Source: Curvibacter cyanobacteriorum | GTDB taxonomy: Bacteria > Pseudomonadota > Gammaproteobacteria > Burkholderiales > Burkholderiaceae_C | Length of the DNA stretch: 64,000 bases | Direction of reading: 5' to 3' | NCBI RefSeq assembly: GCF_028649475.1 | Contig: NZ_JAQSIP010000005.1 | Coordinates: 274,811 to 338,810, forward strand | Shown here: positions 7,773 to 15,491 of the stretch, piece by piece | Position numbering within the stretch: the first letter of the stretch is position 1 | Layout of the letters: the number at the start of each line of letters is the position of its first letter | Notes under the pieces: generated by a model | Told to the model about the DNA's origin: nothing | Database searches by the model: none | The model's input: the letters and a program-made list of their open reading frames with translations, nothing else | Made by a program: the position numbers and the translations under genes

Positions 7773-9209
7773 ATGACCTCCTCCCACGCCCAAGCCACCC
7801 CCCGACCCATGCCGGAGGCCGTTGGAGCGCCCGCTGGGGCCGGCGCCTCCGCGCCCCCCCCAGCGATGGACCCGCGCACCCGCTTGCTGCTCGAAGGCCC
7901 CATCGCCAGCACCCTGCTGCGCATGGCAGGCCCCAATGTGGTGGTGATGGTGGCGCAGGCCCTGGCGGGCTTGATCGAAACCTGGTTCATCGGCCGCCTG
8001 GGCACCGACGCCCTGGCCGGCATGGCGCTGGTGTTCCCGGTGGTGATGCTGATGCAGATGATGTCGGCCGGCGCCATGGGCGGTGGCATCTCGTCTGCGA
8101 TCGCCCGCGCGCTGGGCGCGCGGCGCCGCGACGACGCCCACGCCCTGGTGTTCCATGCCCTGCTGCTGTCGATCGTGTTTGGCCTGGTGTTCACGCTGGC
8201 GGCCTGGCTGGGAGGTGCGTGGTTGTACACCCACATGGGTGGCCAGGCGGGGTCGCTGCAGGCCGCCATGACCTACTCGAACTGGGTCTTCTCAGGGGCT
8301 GTGCTGGTCTGGCTGTTCAACTCGCTGGCCTCGGTGATCCGGGGCACCGGCAACATGGGCCTGCCGGCCAAGGTGATCAGCTGGGGCACCTTGCTGCTGT
8401 TGCCGCTGTCGCCGCTGCTGATTTTTGGCTGGGGCCCGATCCCGGCCATGGGCATCGCTGGCGGTGGCCTGGCGCTGCTGCTGTACTACGCCGGGGGATC
8501 GGTGGCGCTGGGCGCCTGGTTGCTGTCCTCGCGCAGCCTGCTGCGGCCGCGCTGGGAGGACGCGCGCTGGCGCAAAAGCCTGTTCATGGACATCTTGCGC
8601 GTGGGCTTGGCCGGGGCCGTGTCCACGGTGGCCACCAATGTGGCGATTGCGGTGGCCACGGGCTTGGTGGGCCATTTTGGTCCGGCCGCCATCGCGGGCT
8701 ATGGCACGGCCTCGCGGCTCGAGTACCTGCTGGTGCCGCTGGTGTTTGGCTTTGGCGGCCCCCTGGTGGCCATGGTGGGCACAGCCGTGGGTGCTGGCCG
8801 GCGGGACCGCGCCCTGCGGGCCACCTGGATGGGTGCCGCCATGGCGGTGGCCCTGAGCGAGGTGATTGGTCTGGCCGCGGCGGCCTTCCCGGTGGCCTGG
8901 TTGTCGCTGTTCGACAGCGACCCGGCCATGCTCGAGGTCGGGTCCCAGTACCTGCGCATCGTGGGCCCGTTTTACGGCCTGTTCGGCCTGGGGCTGATCC
9001 TGTACTTCGCCTCACAAGGCGCCGGGCGGCTGCTCTGGCCGGTGCTGGGCAACATCGCCCGCCTCGCGGTGGCGGCCTTGGGCGGCTGGCTGGCCCTGCG
9101 CTGGGGCTGGGGCCTGGCAGGGGTGTTTGGGGCTCAGGCCCTGGCTTTGGCGGTGTATGGCGGGCTCAATGCCACGGCCATCGCGCGCGGGGTGTGGTTC
9201 CGCGACTGA
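7773..9209 (+). CDS. MATE-family multidrug/toxin efflux transporter
   Basis: This 478-residue inner-membrane protein has about twelve hydrophobic segments in two halves, typical of MATE (MatE) transporters. The first half starts with LLEGPIASTLLRMAGPNVVVM and contains the conserved ETWFIGRLGTDALAGMAL segment. MATE proteins export cationic drugs or metabolites in exchange for H+ or Na+. The first 30 or so residues are Ala/Pro-rich and not part of the fold. The ATG at 7773 is the first after the inverted repeat at 7721; an open frame further upstream lacks a plausible start. Expression is probably controlled by the factor that binds that repeat. Confidence 0.9.
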   Translation: MTSSHAQATPRPMPEAVGAPAGAGASAPPPAMDPRTRLLLEGPIASTLLRMAGPNVVVMVAQALAGLIETWFIGRLGTDALAGMALVFPVVMLMQMMSAGAMGGGISSAIARALGARRRDDAHALVFHALLLSIVFGLVFTLAAWLGGAWLYTHMGGQAGSLQAAMTYSNWVFSGAVLVWLFNSLASVIRGTGNMGLPAKVISWGTLLLLPLSPLLIFGWGPIPAMGIAGGGLALLLYYAGGSVALGAWLLSSRSLLRPRWEDARWRKSLFMDILRVGLAGAVSTVATNVAIAVATGLVGHFGPAAIAGYGTASRLEYLLVPLVFGFGGPLVAMVGTAVGAGRRDRALRATWMGAAMAVALSEVIGLAAAAFPVAWLSLFDSDPAMLEVGSQYLRIVGPFYGLFGLGLILYFASQGAGRLLWPVLGNIARLAVAALGGWLALRWGWGLAGVFGAQALALAVYGGLNATAIARGVWFRD

Positions 9210-9300
9210 ACAGGCGCCCTGGAGGCCACGGACCAGCCGGTGGGGGCTGGCGGGGTGGACAACACGCCCACCCGCCGCCGAGCGGCTGAAAAACCCCAGC

Positions 9301-9555
9301 TCAGCGCGGACGGCGCGGGGCCATCGGGCCACGGCCTTCGATGTGACGGAACTTGATGCGGCCCTTGCTCAGATCGTAGGGCGACAGTTCCAGCGACACC
9401 TTGTCACCCGCCAGGATGCGGATGTGGTTCTTGCGCATCTTGCCTGCGGAGTAGGCAATCAGCTCGTGACCGTTTTCGAGGGTCACGCGGAAACGGGTGT
9501 CAGGCAACACTTCGTTGACGACACCCATCATTTCAATCAGGTCTTCCTTGGCCAT
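9301..9555 (-). CDS. infA: Translation initiation factor IF-1 (long form)
   Basis: The 84-residue S1/OB-fold protein begins [20 protein letters not shown] and contains [20 protein letters not shown] and [21 protein letters not shown], matching IF-1 across its length. IF-1 occupies the 30S A site during initiation. The usual protein is about 72 residues; this copy has a basic/proline C-terminal extension, as in the extra infA found outside the ribosomal operon in many Burkholderiales. It has a good AAGGAAG site upstream and lies 29 bases after the small gene at 9585-9839, so the two are probably co-transcribed. Confidence 0.95.
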   Translation of the reverse strand: MAKEDLIEMMGVVNEVLPDTRFRVTLENGHELIAYSAGKMRKNHIRILAGDKVSLELSPYDLSKGRIKFRHIEGRGPMAPRRPR

Positions 9556-9584
9556 GGTGGTCTTCCTTTAGGTCTTGATGGGGT

Positions 9585-9839
9585 TCAAAGGGTGCGCGTG
9601 AGACCGCGAACCCATTGGATGCCCTGCTCGATGGCGTAGCCCGAAGCAGCGGCACGGGTAGAAAATTCGGGAACAAAGCGCATCACCCGGTCGGTGCTGG
9701 CGCTGCCGCGGCCACTGGCGATCGACACCAGGGACGCGTATTGCCCGCCCTCGAGTTCACGGGGGCAGGCGGCAATTCGGTACTTGCCCATCAGGATGGG
9801 CGCGTTGGGTAGCAAAGTCGAGGTCGAAGTCTGAATCAT
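9585..9839 (-). CDS. Small conserved-looking protein of unknown function, upstream of infA
   Basis: This 84-codon ORF ends 29 bases before infA on the same strand. The protein reads like a compact alpha/beta domain: MGKYRIAACPRELEGGQYAS, then VSIASGRGSASTDRVMRFVP and a helical end. It resembles short uncharacterised betaproteobacterial proteins with an RFV-x-F motif and a helix starting AxxYA; I do not know a function. The start is either ATG 9839 or the internal ATG of MGKYR at 9791; neither has a strong ribosome-binding site. The frame stays open upstream to 10376, but that part has no protein-like character. Confidence 0.6.
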   Translation of the reverse strand: MIQTSTSTLLPNAPILMGKYRIAACPRELEGGQYASLVSIASGRGSASTDRVMRFVPEFSTRAAASGYAIEQGIQWVRGLTRTL

Positions 9840-10473
9840 CAAAGGTTGTAAGACCTGGGGCTGCAACAGCCTCTCGGTCACGGACAAAAATTTTGGCAGC
9901 CCCAAATGCCTAGGGAGCCCGTCCTGAACAACCTGAGATTGCGGCCATGAGGACGCGGGACCCGGGAACGTGCCAAAAGCAGTGGCAACTTCTACAGAAG
10001 GGGAAAAGCCACTTGCGCGGTGACATGAGCAGGCTGGCACGCCACAAGCAGGGCAGGACTGACGGCCGCTCTGCCAGGGGCGCTTGCGTCTCATGGCGAC
10101 AGGCGCCAACGCGGTCAGTCGCCAGGGGCGATCCGGCAATGTAACACACTCGCCCCAGAAGCCCAAGCGGCCAAGGCTTCTCAGGCCCCAGCGGACGGGC
10201 ATCGCGGCGCCAGCGTTGCTAAAAGACCTTACCCGCGAAATGACGTATTGACCCTGGCGGGGCGTTCTGAAACTATTTGAAACATTTGCCCGGCTGTGCT
10301 GGTCGGGCCCGCGATGGTTTGATCGATGTCCCAGCCCCATTCTTGCCTCTTTTTCATTGCTTGGGATGTTTTGCACCCCACGGTGGTCCTGCGCTCACCC
10401 GGCCCCCTGAACCGCCCCCCTGTCTCGCCCGGCCCCACGCCCCTTTTGGACAACCACCTGGTGGTCACGACCC
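9840..10473. other. Gene-free stretch between the small infA-linked gene and the GGDEF-EAL gene
   Basis: No convincing gene was found in these 634 bases on either strand. The left end holds a long-armed hairpin: GGGGCTGC at 9857-9864 pairs with GCAGCCCC at 9896-9903 across a 31-base loop that contains an A/T-rich patch. This would lie in the 5' untranslated region of the small gene. The right part holds a promoter-like pair for the rightward gene. The middle, about 9905-10240, shows nothing I recognise; a small RNA cannot be excluded. Confidence 0.5.
10248..10276 (+). promoter_or_regulatory. Putative sigma-70 promoter for the 1614-aa GGDEF-EAL gene
   Basis: TTGACC at 10248-10253 and AACTAT at 10271-10276 are 17 bases apart, on the strand and side expected for the gene starting at 10474. 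This would give a 5' untranslated region of about 190 bases. The -10 match is moderate. Confidence 0.35.
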
Positions 10474-13400
10474 ATGCGCGCTGAGCCGACAGCGGCAGGG
10501 CCGGCATCGCCCTTTGGCCTGTTGAACACCGACACCGGCCCCCATGTTGAACGCCTGTTGCGCCTGGCCTGCAGCCTGTGCCAGGTGCCGCTGGCCCAGT
10601 TGGCCCTGCTCGAAGCGGACGGCCTGCACAGCCAGGCCCGGCTGGGCTGGCCCGATGCTTCGCCGCTGCTGGCGCCGGAGTTGCTGGGCCACTTGCTCAA
10701 GCAGCGGGTCGAACCCGAGCTGCTGACCCACCCGAGCTGGGCCCAACACCCCTGGGTGAACGCGCCTGACGGCCTGCGTTTTCTGGCCAGCGTGCCCCTG
10801 CTCAACGCCACTGGCCAGTGCCTGGGCGTGCTGATGGTGGGCGACCGCCAGGCGGGCCGCTTGACGCCCGAAGCGTGGGACGCGCTCGAAGCCCTGGCCG
10901 CCCAGGCCCTGTTGTTGTTGGAGTTCGGGCGCCAGCAAAGCCGGCTGCAAGACGCCGAAGCCGAGTCCGAACAAGCGCGCCAGCGCCAGACGTTGCAAGC
11001 GGAGGCCCAACGCATCGCGGGCCAGGTGGCCCAGGTGGGGGGCTGGATCCTGCGCCTGCCAGACAAACAGTTCGCATGGACCAGCGAAGTGGCCGAGATC
11101 CATGGCCTGCCGGCGCAAGCCCAGGTCAGCCCGGCCCAGGCCTTTGCTGCCTACGCCCTGGAAGACCAACCCCGCCTCAGCGCCGCCTACCAGGACTGTG
11201 TGCGCCGCGGCCAACGCTTTGACCTGGAGCTGCAGTTGCAACGCCCGGACCAGGGCCTGCTGTGGGTGCGGGTGATCGGCGAGGCGGTGCGCGACGAGCG
11301 CGGCCAGGTGGTCGCCGTGCAGGGTGCGCTGGAAAACATCGACGCGCGCAAGCGCAGCGAAGAAGCCCTGCGTGAAAGCGAAGAGCGTTTTCGGCTCGCC
11401 GCCCGGGCCACCGCCGATGCGGTGTGGGACTGGAACATCGAAACCGACGCCATGTGGTGGAGCGACAGCCTGGCGGCGCTGTTCGGCATTGACCTCAGCA
11501 GCCTCGAAAGCGACAGCCGTTCCTGGACCACGCGCATCCACCCCGACGACGAGGCCCGCGTGCTCGACAGCCTGCAAGCCCTGCTCGCGGGGGCCGGCAA
11601 ACAGTGGAGCGAGGAGTACCGCTTCCGCCGGGCCGATGGCAGCTACGCGCCGGTGCTGGACCGGGGCTTTTTGATCCGCGACGCCCGGGGCCTGCCACGG
11701 CGCATGGTCGGTGGTCTGAAAGACCTGACCGAACAACGCCGCGCACGCGACGAGGCGCAACGCGACCTGCAAACGCGCATGAGCATCGTGCGCATCCAGC
11801 AGGAGATCGCCACCGCCGAACTCGACCTCGACGGCGTGCTGGCCCTGATGGCCGAACGCGCGCGGGAACTGGCCCATGCCGACGGCAGTTCGGTCGAACT
11901 GCTCGAAGACCAGGAAACCGTCTGCCTCGCGGCCTCGGGCATCCTGAGTGCCCGGTTGGGCGACCGCCTGGGCCTGCAGGACACGCTGTCCGGGCTGGTG
12001 CTGCGGCAAAGCGTGACCGTGCGTTGCCACGACACCGAACAAGACGCCCGCGTCAACCTGTTGGTCAGCCGCGTGCTGGGGGTGCGCTCGGTCATCGTGG
12101 CGCCGCTGCTGGCCGGGGGCAAGGCGATTGGTGTGATGCGGGTCGTGTCGTCGCGGCCCAACAGCTTCACGCTGCACGACGAAACCAACCTGCAAATTCT
12201 GGTCGCCACCCTGGGTGGTGTGATCCAGCGCCACCGCCTGGGGGCCCAGTTGCAGGCCTCGGAGGCGCAGTACCGGCTGCTGTTCGACCTCAACCCGCAA
12301 CCGATGTGGGTGCACGACGTGCCGAACCTGCGCATGCTGGCGGCCAACAAGGCCATGCTCGCGCACTACGGCTACGACATCGAGACGCTGCGCCGGATGC
12401 GGGCGTCTGATTTCTGGGTGGACGACCAGGACGGCGGCCAGCAGGCGCGGCTGGAATCGATCACCCGCGGGGAGGTGCAGCTCAACGCCCGGCGCCGCCA
12501 CCGGCGTCAGGACGGGTCGCTGATTGACGTCGAAGTCACGGCCAACACCATCACCTTCAACGGCCAACCAGCGCGGCTGGTGATCGCCAGCGACGTGACC
12601 GAACGCCTGCGCACCGAGCGCGACCTGCTGCGGGTGAGCCGCGCACAGCGCCTGCTCAGCGCCTGCAACGAGGCGCTGGTGCGGGCCAACACCGAAATCG
12701 GTCTGCTGCAGGACGTGGCGCGCATCACGGTAGAAATCGGTGGTTACCGCATGGCCTGGGTGGGCTATGTCGAAGAGGACGACCCGGGTTGCTGGGTGCG
12801 GCCGGTGGCCCGCCATGGCCATGGCACCGCCTTCCTGGATGCAATCAAGGTGTCGTGGTGCGCGGATTCACCGTACGGCCAGGGCCCCGCGGGTCAGGCC
12901 TTGCGCGAAAGCCGGATGGTGATCGTCGAGGACCTGCACACCAACCCCAGCTACGCGCCGTGGATCGCCAACGCCCGGCCCCATGGTTTGCGGGCGCTGG
13001 TGTGCCTGCCACTGCACATCGGCAGCCGGCGCTTTGGCTTGTTTTCGCTCTACTCGTCCGAGGTGTTTCACATCAGCGAGGACGAGGTGCAACTGCTGCA
13101 ATCGCTGGCCAAAGACCTGGCGTTCGGCATCAGCAACCTGCGCGCCCGCGAGGAACAAGGCCGACTGCAACACGCGGTGCTCAAGCTGGCCACCGCCGTG
13201 TCGGCCAGCACCGGCACCGCTTTCTTTGAACAACTGGTGCGCAACATGACCGACGCGCTGGGCGCCCAGGCCGGTTTTGTCTTGAGCCTGCAACCGGGTC
13301 TGGCAACCCAGGCGCGCCTGATCGCCGGCCAGGTCAATGGCCGCCCCGCCGCCGAGGCCGAGGCCGAACTGGACCTGAAAGACACCGCCTGCGAGGTGCT

Positions 13401-15318
13401 GCTGCGCGAAGGCAACTGGCTGGTGCGCACAGGCCTGCCCAAACTGCCCGGCGTGCTGCAAGTCGACGGGGCCCAGGCCCTGGTGGGACGCCGGCTGGAC
13501 AACGCGGCCGGCGAACCCGTGGGTCTGGTCTGCGCCTTGTTCACCCGATCGCTGACACAGACCGGCTTCACGGTGTCGGCGCTGCACATTTTTGCCTCGC
13601 GGGCCGCGGCCGAACTGGCACGCCAGGCCGCCGACACCCAGATCCGCGACCAGGCTTCGCTGCTCGACAAGGCACAGGACGCCATCCTGGTGCACCGCCT
13701 GAGTGGCGGCCTGGTGTACTGGAACCAGGGCGCCGAACGCCTGTATGGCTTCACCGCCCAGGAGGCACTGGACCCGGTGCAAGGCGCGCGCATTGAACGC
13801 GAATGCCTGCATTTCCAGCTGGCCCATTCGCCGGTGCTGGTGGATGGCGAATGGACCGGTGAGATTGAACAACACCGCAAAGACGGCAGCGCCCTCACCG
13901 TGGAAAGCCGCTGGACCCTGGTGCGCGACGCCTTCGGCCTGGCCGAATCGATCCTGTCGATCAACACCGATGTCACGGCACGCAAACACGCCGAACAGGA
14001 AATCCAGCGCCTGGCCTTCTTTGACGCGCTGACCGAACTGCCCAACCGCCAGTTGCTGATGGACCGCCTGCAACACGCGCTGGCCAACAGCACCCGCACC
14101 GGTGGAGGGGGGGCCCTGCTGTTCATTGACCTGGACAACTTCAAGACCCTCAACGACACGCTGGGCCATGACCAGGGCGACGAACTGCTGCGCCAGGTCG
14201 CACAGCGGCTGCTGGTCTGCGTGCGCGAAACCGACACCGTGGCGCGCCTGGGCGGCGATGAGTTCGTGGTGATGCTGGAAAACCTGGGCCACAGCTCGCC
14301 CGAGGTGGTTGAACACGCCAAACGCATTGGCGACAAGGTGCTGGCCACGCTGGGCATGCCCTTTTTGCTCGCGGGCCACCAGCACGAGAGCAGCTGCAGC
14401 ATTGGCGTGGCACCGTTCATGGACGGCCACAAGGGCATCAGCGATTTGCTCAAACAGGCCGATCTGGCCATGTACCAGGCCAAAACCGCGGGGCGCAACA
14501 CCCTGCGCTTCTTCGACCCGGTGATGCAAGCCGAGGTCAGCGCACGGGCCGCGCTGGAGGCAGCGCTGCGCCAGGCGCTGGCGCGCGGCGAGTTTTTGCT
14601 GCACTACCAACCGCAAACCGAACAGGGCCAGCAGGTCAGCGGCGTCGAAGCCCTGGTGCGCTGGCGCCACCCGGTGCACGGCATGGTGTCACCGGCCGAG
14701 TTCATCCCCTTGGCCGAGGACACCGGCCTGATCATCCCGCTGGGGCGCTGGGTGCTGGACACCGCCTGCAACCTGCTGGCCAGCTGGGCCCGTTTCCCCA
14801 GCCACGCCCACCTGAGCGTGGCGGTCAACGTCAGCTCGCGGCAGTTCAAGCACCCCGACTTTGTCGAGGACGTGGTCAGCGCCCTCAAGCAAAGCGGGGC
14901 TCGCCCCGACCGCCTCAAGCTCGAACTCACCGAGAGCCTGCTGGTGGACGACATGGAAAGCATCATCGAGCGCATGGGCGTGCTCAAGGCACTGGGGGTG
15001 GGCTTCTCCCTCGACGACTTTGGCACCGGTTATTCGAGCCTCAGCTACCTCAAGCGCCTGCCGCTGGACCAGCTCAAGATCGACCAGTCCTTTGTGCGCG
15101 ATGTGCTGACCGACCCGAACGACGCCGCGATTGTGCGCACCATCATCAACCTGGGCCGCAGCCTGGGACTGGCGGTGATCGCCGAGGGGGTGGAATCGTC
15201 AGCCCAGCAGGACTTCCTGGCCAGCCACGACTGCCATGCCTTCCAGGGCTATGCCTTCGGCAAGCCCATGGCGGCCGCCGAACTGCAGACGTTTTTGCAC
15301 CAGCACAGCCTGCACTGA
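10474..15318 (+). CDS. Giant GAF/PAS sensor with tandem GGDEF-EAL (c-di-GMP cyclase/phosphodiesterase)
   Basis: The product is 1614 residues and has no obvious transmembrane segment, so it is probably cytosolic. Approximate domain order: GAF (20-150), PAS (185-295), PAS (305-425), GAF (445-590), PAS (600-720), GAF (735-890), a further GAF-like region (900-1065), PAS (1070-1175), GGDEF (1180-1345), EAL (1355-1610). The cyclase motif is intact (GGDEF at 1260-1264), as is the phosphodiesterase motif (EALVRW from 1392, then DDFGTGYSSLSYL). Both activities are therefore possible; in such tandems one often dominates. Eight sensory modules suggest integration of several ligands or redox signals. It is convergent with a second GGDEF-EAL gene, with about 170 bases between them. 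Confidence 0.92.
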   Translation: MRAEPTAAGPASPFGLLNTDTGPHVERLLRLACSLCQVPLAQLALLEADGLHSQARLGWPDASPLLAPELLGHLLKQRVEPELLTHPSWAQHPWVNAPDGLRFLASVPLLNATGQCLGVLMVGDRQAGRLTPEAWDALEALAAQALLLLEFGRQQSRLQDAEAESEQARQRQTLQAEAQRIAGQVAQVGGWILRLPDKQFAWTSEVAEIHGLPAQAQVSPAQAFAAYALEDQPRLSAAYQDCVRRGQRFDLELQLQRPDQGLLWVRVIGEAVRDERGQVVAVQGALENIDARKRSEEALRESEERFRLAARATADAVWDWNIETDAMWWSDSLAALFGIDLSSLESDSRSWTTRIHPDDEARVLDSLQALLAGAGKQWSEEYRFRRADGSYAPVLDRGFLIRDARGLPRRMVGGLKDLTEQRRARDEAQRDLQTRMSIVRIQQEIATAELDLDGVLALMAERARELAHADGSSVELLEDQETVCLAASGILSARLGDRLGLQDTLSGLVLRQSVTVRCHDTEQDARVNLLVSRVLGVRSVIVAPLLAGGKAIGVMRVVSSRPNSFTLHDETNLQILVATLGGVIQRHRLGAQLQASEAQYRLLFDLNPQPMWVHDVPNLRMLAANKAMLAHYGYDIETLRRMRASDFWVDDQDGGQQARLESITRGEVQLNARRRHRRQDGSLIDVEVTANTITFNGQPARLVIASDVTERLRTERDLLRVSRAQRLLSACNEALVRANTEIGLLQDVARITVEIGGYRMAWVGYVEEDDPGCWVRPVARHGHGTAFLDAIKVSWCADSPYGQGPAGQALRESRMVIVEDLHTNPSYAPWIANARPHGLRALVCLPLHIGSRRFGLFSLYSSEVFHISEDEVQLLQSLAKDLAFGISNLRAREEQGRLQHAVLKLATAVSASTGTAFFEQLVRNMTDALGAQAGFVLSLQPGLATQARLIAGQVNGRPAAEAEAELDLKDTACEVLLREGNWLVRTGLPKLPGVLQVDGAQALVGRRLDNAAGEPVGLVCALFTRSLTQTGFTVSALHIFASRAAAELARQAADTQIRDQASLLDKAQDAILVHRLSGGLVYWNQGAERLYGFTAQEALDPVQGARIERECLHFQLAHSPVLVDGEWTGEIEQHRKDGSALTVESRWTLVRDAFGLAESILSINTDVTARKHAEQEIQRLAFFDALTELPNRQLLMDRLQHALANSTRTGGGGALLFIDLDNFKTLNDTLGHDQGDELLRQVAQRLLVCVRETDTVARLGGDEFVVMLENLGHSSPEVVEHAKRIGDKVLATLGMPFLLAGHQHESSCSIGVAPFMDGHKGISDLLKQADLAMYQAKTAGRNTLRFFDPVMQAEVSARAALEAALRQALARGEFLLHYQPQTEQGQQVSGVEALVRWRHPVHGMVSPAEFIPLAEDTGLIIPLGRWVLDTACNLLASWARFPSHAHLSVAVNVSSRQFKHPDFVEDVVSALKQSGARPDRLKLELTESLLVDDMESIIERMGVLKALGVGFSLDDFGTGYSSLSYLKRLPLDQLKIDQSFVRDVLTDPNDAAIVRTIINLGRSLGLAVIAEGVESSAQQDFLASHDCHAFQGYAFGKPMAAAELQTFLHQHSLH

Positions 15319-15386
15319 GCCGCCGCAGCGCCAAGCCCACCGCCTCAGGTGGGGGGCTCTGTGGCACCGCCCGCCCATAGCCACCG

Positions 15387-15406
15387 CAGGGGGGCCCGCC
15401 CCCCTG
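15387..15406. terminator. GC-rich hairpin between two convergent GGDEF-EAL genes
   Basis: CAGGGGGG (15387-15394) pairs perfectly with CCCCCCTG (15399-15406) around a four-base loop. It sits between the two convergent stop codons and could stop transcription from either side, although no T-run follows. To its right are three copies of a CTTCAACGC motif (about 15464-15500), the last running into the end of the leftward gene. Confidence 0.4.
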
Positions 15407-15491
15407 ACCCCCGGTGCCGGGCTTGGCAGCGCCAGGCCGCGCGGCGTGGCCGCCGCCACACACCTTCAACGCAGGCCTTCAACGCCGACCT

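Noticed and set aside
9910..10149. 79-codon minus-strand ORF
   Set aside because: Cys/Trp-rich random-looking sequence without start signal; treated as non-coding.
9840..10473. tRNA or other structural RNA gene
   Set aside because: No cloverleaf with conserved T-loop or anticodon arm could be folded by eye; only an isolated hairpin near the left end.
10465..12822. 785-codon minus-strand frame opposite the GAF/PAS-GGDEF-EAL gene
   Set aside because: Composition and lack of motifs show it is the reverse reading of that gene.
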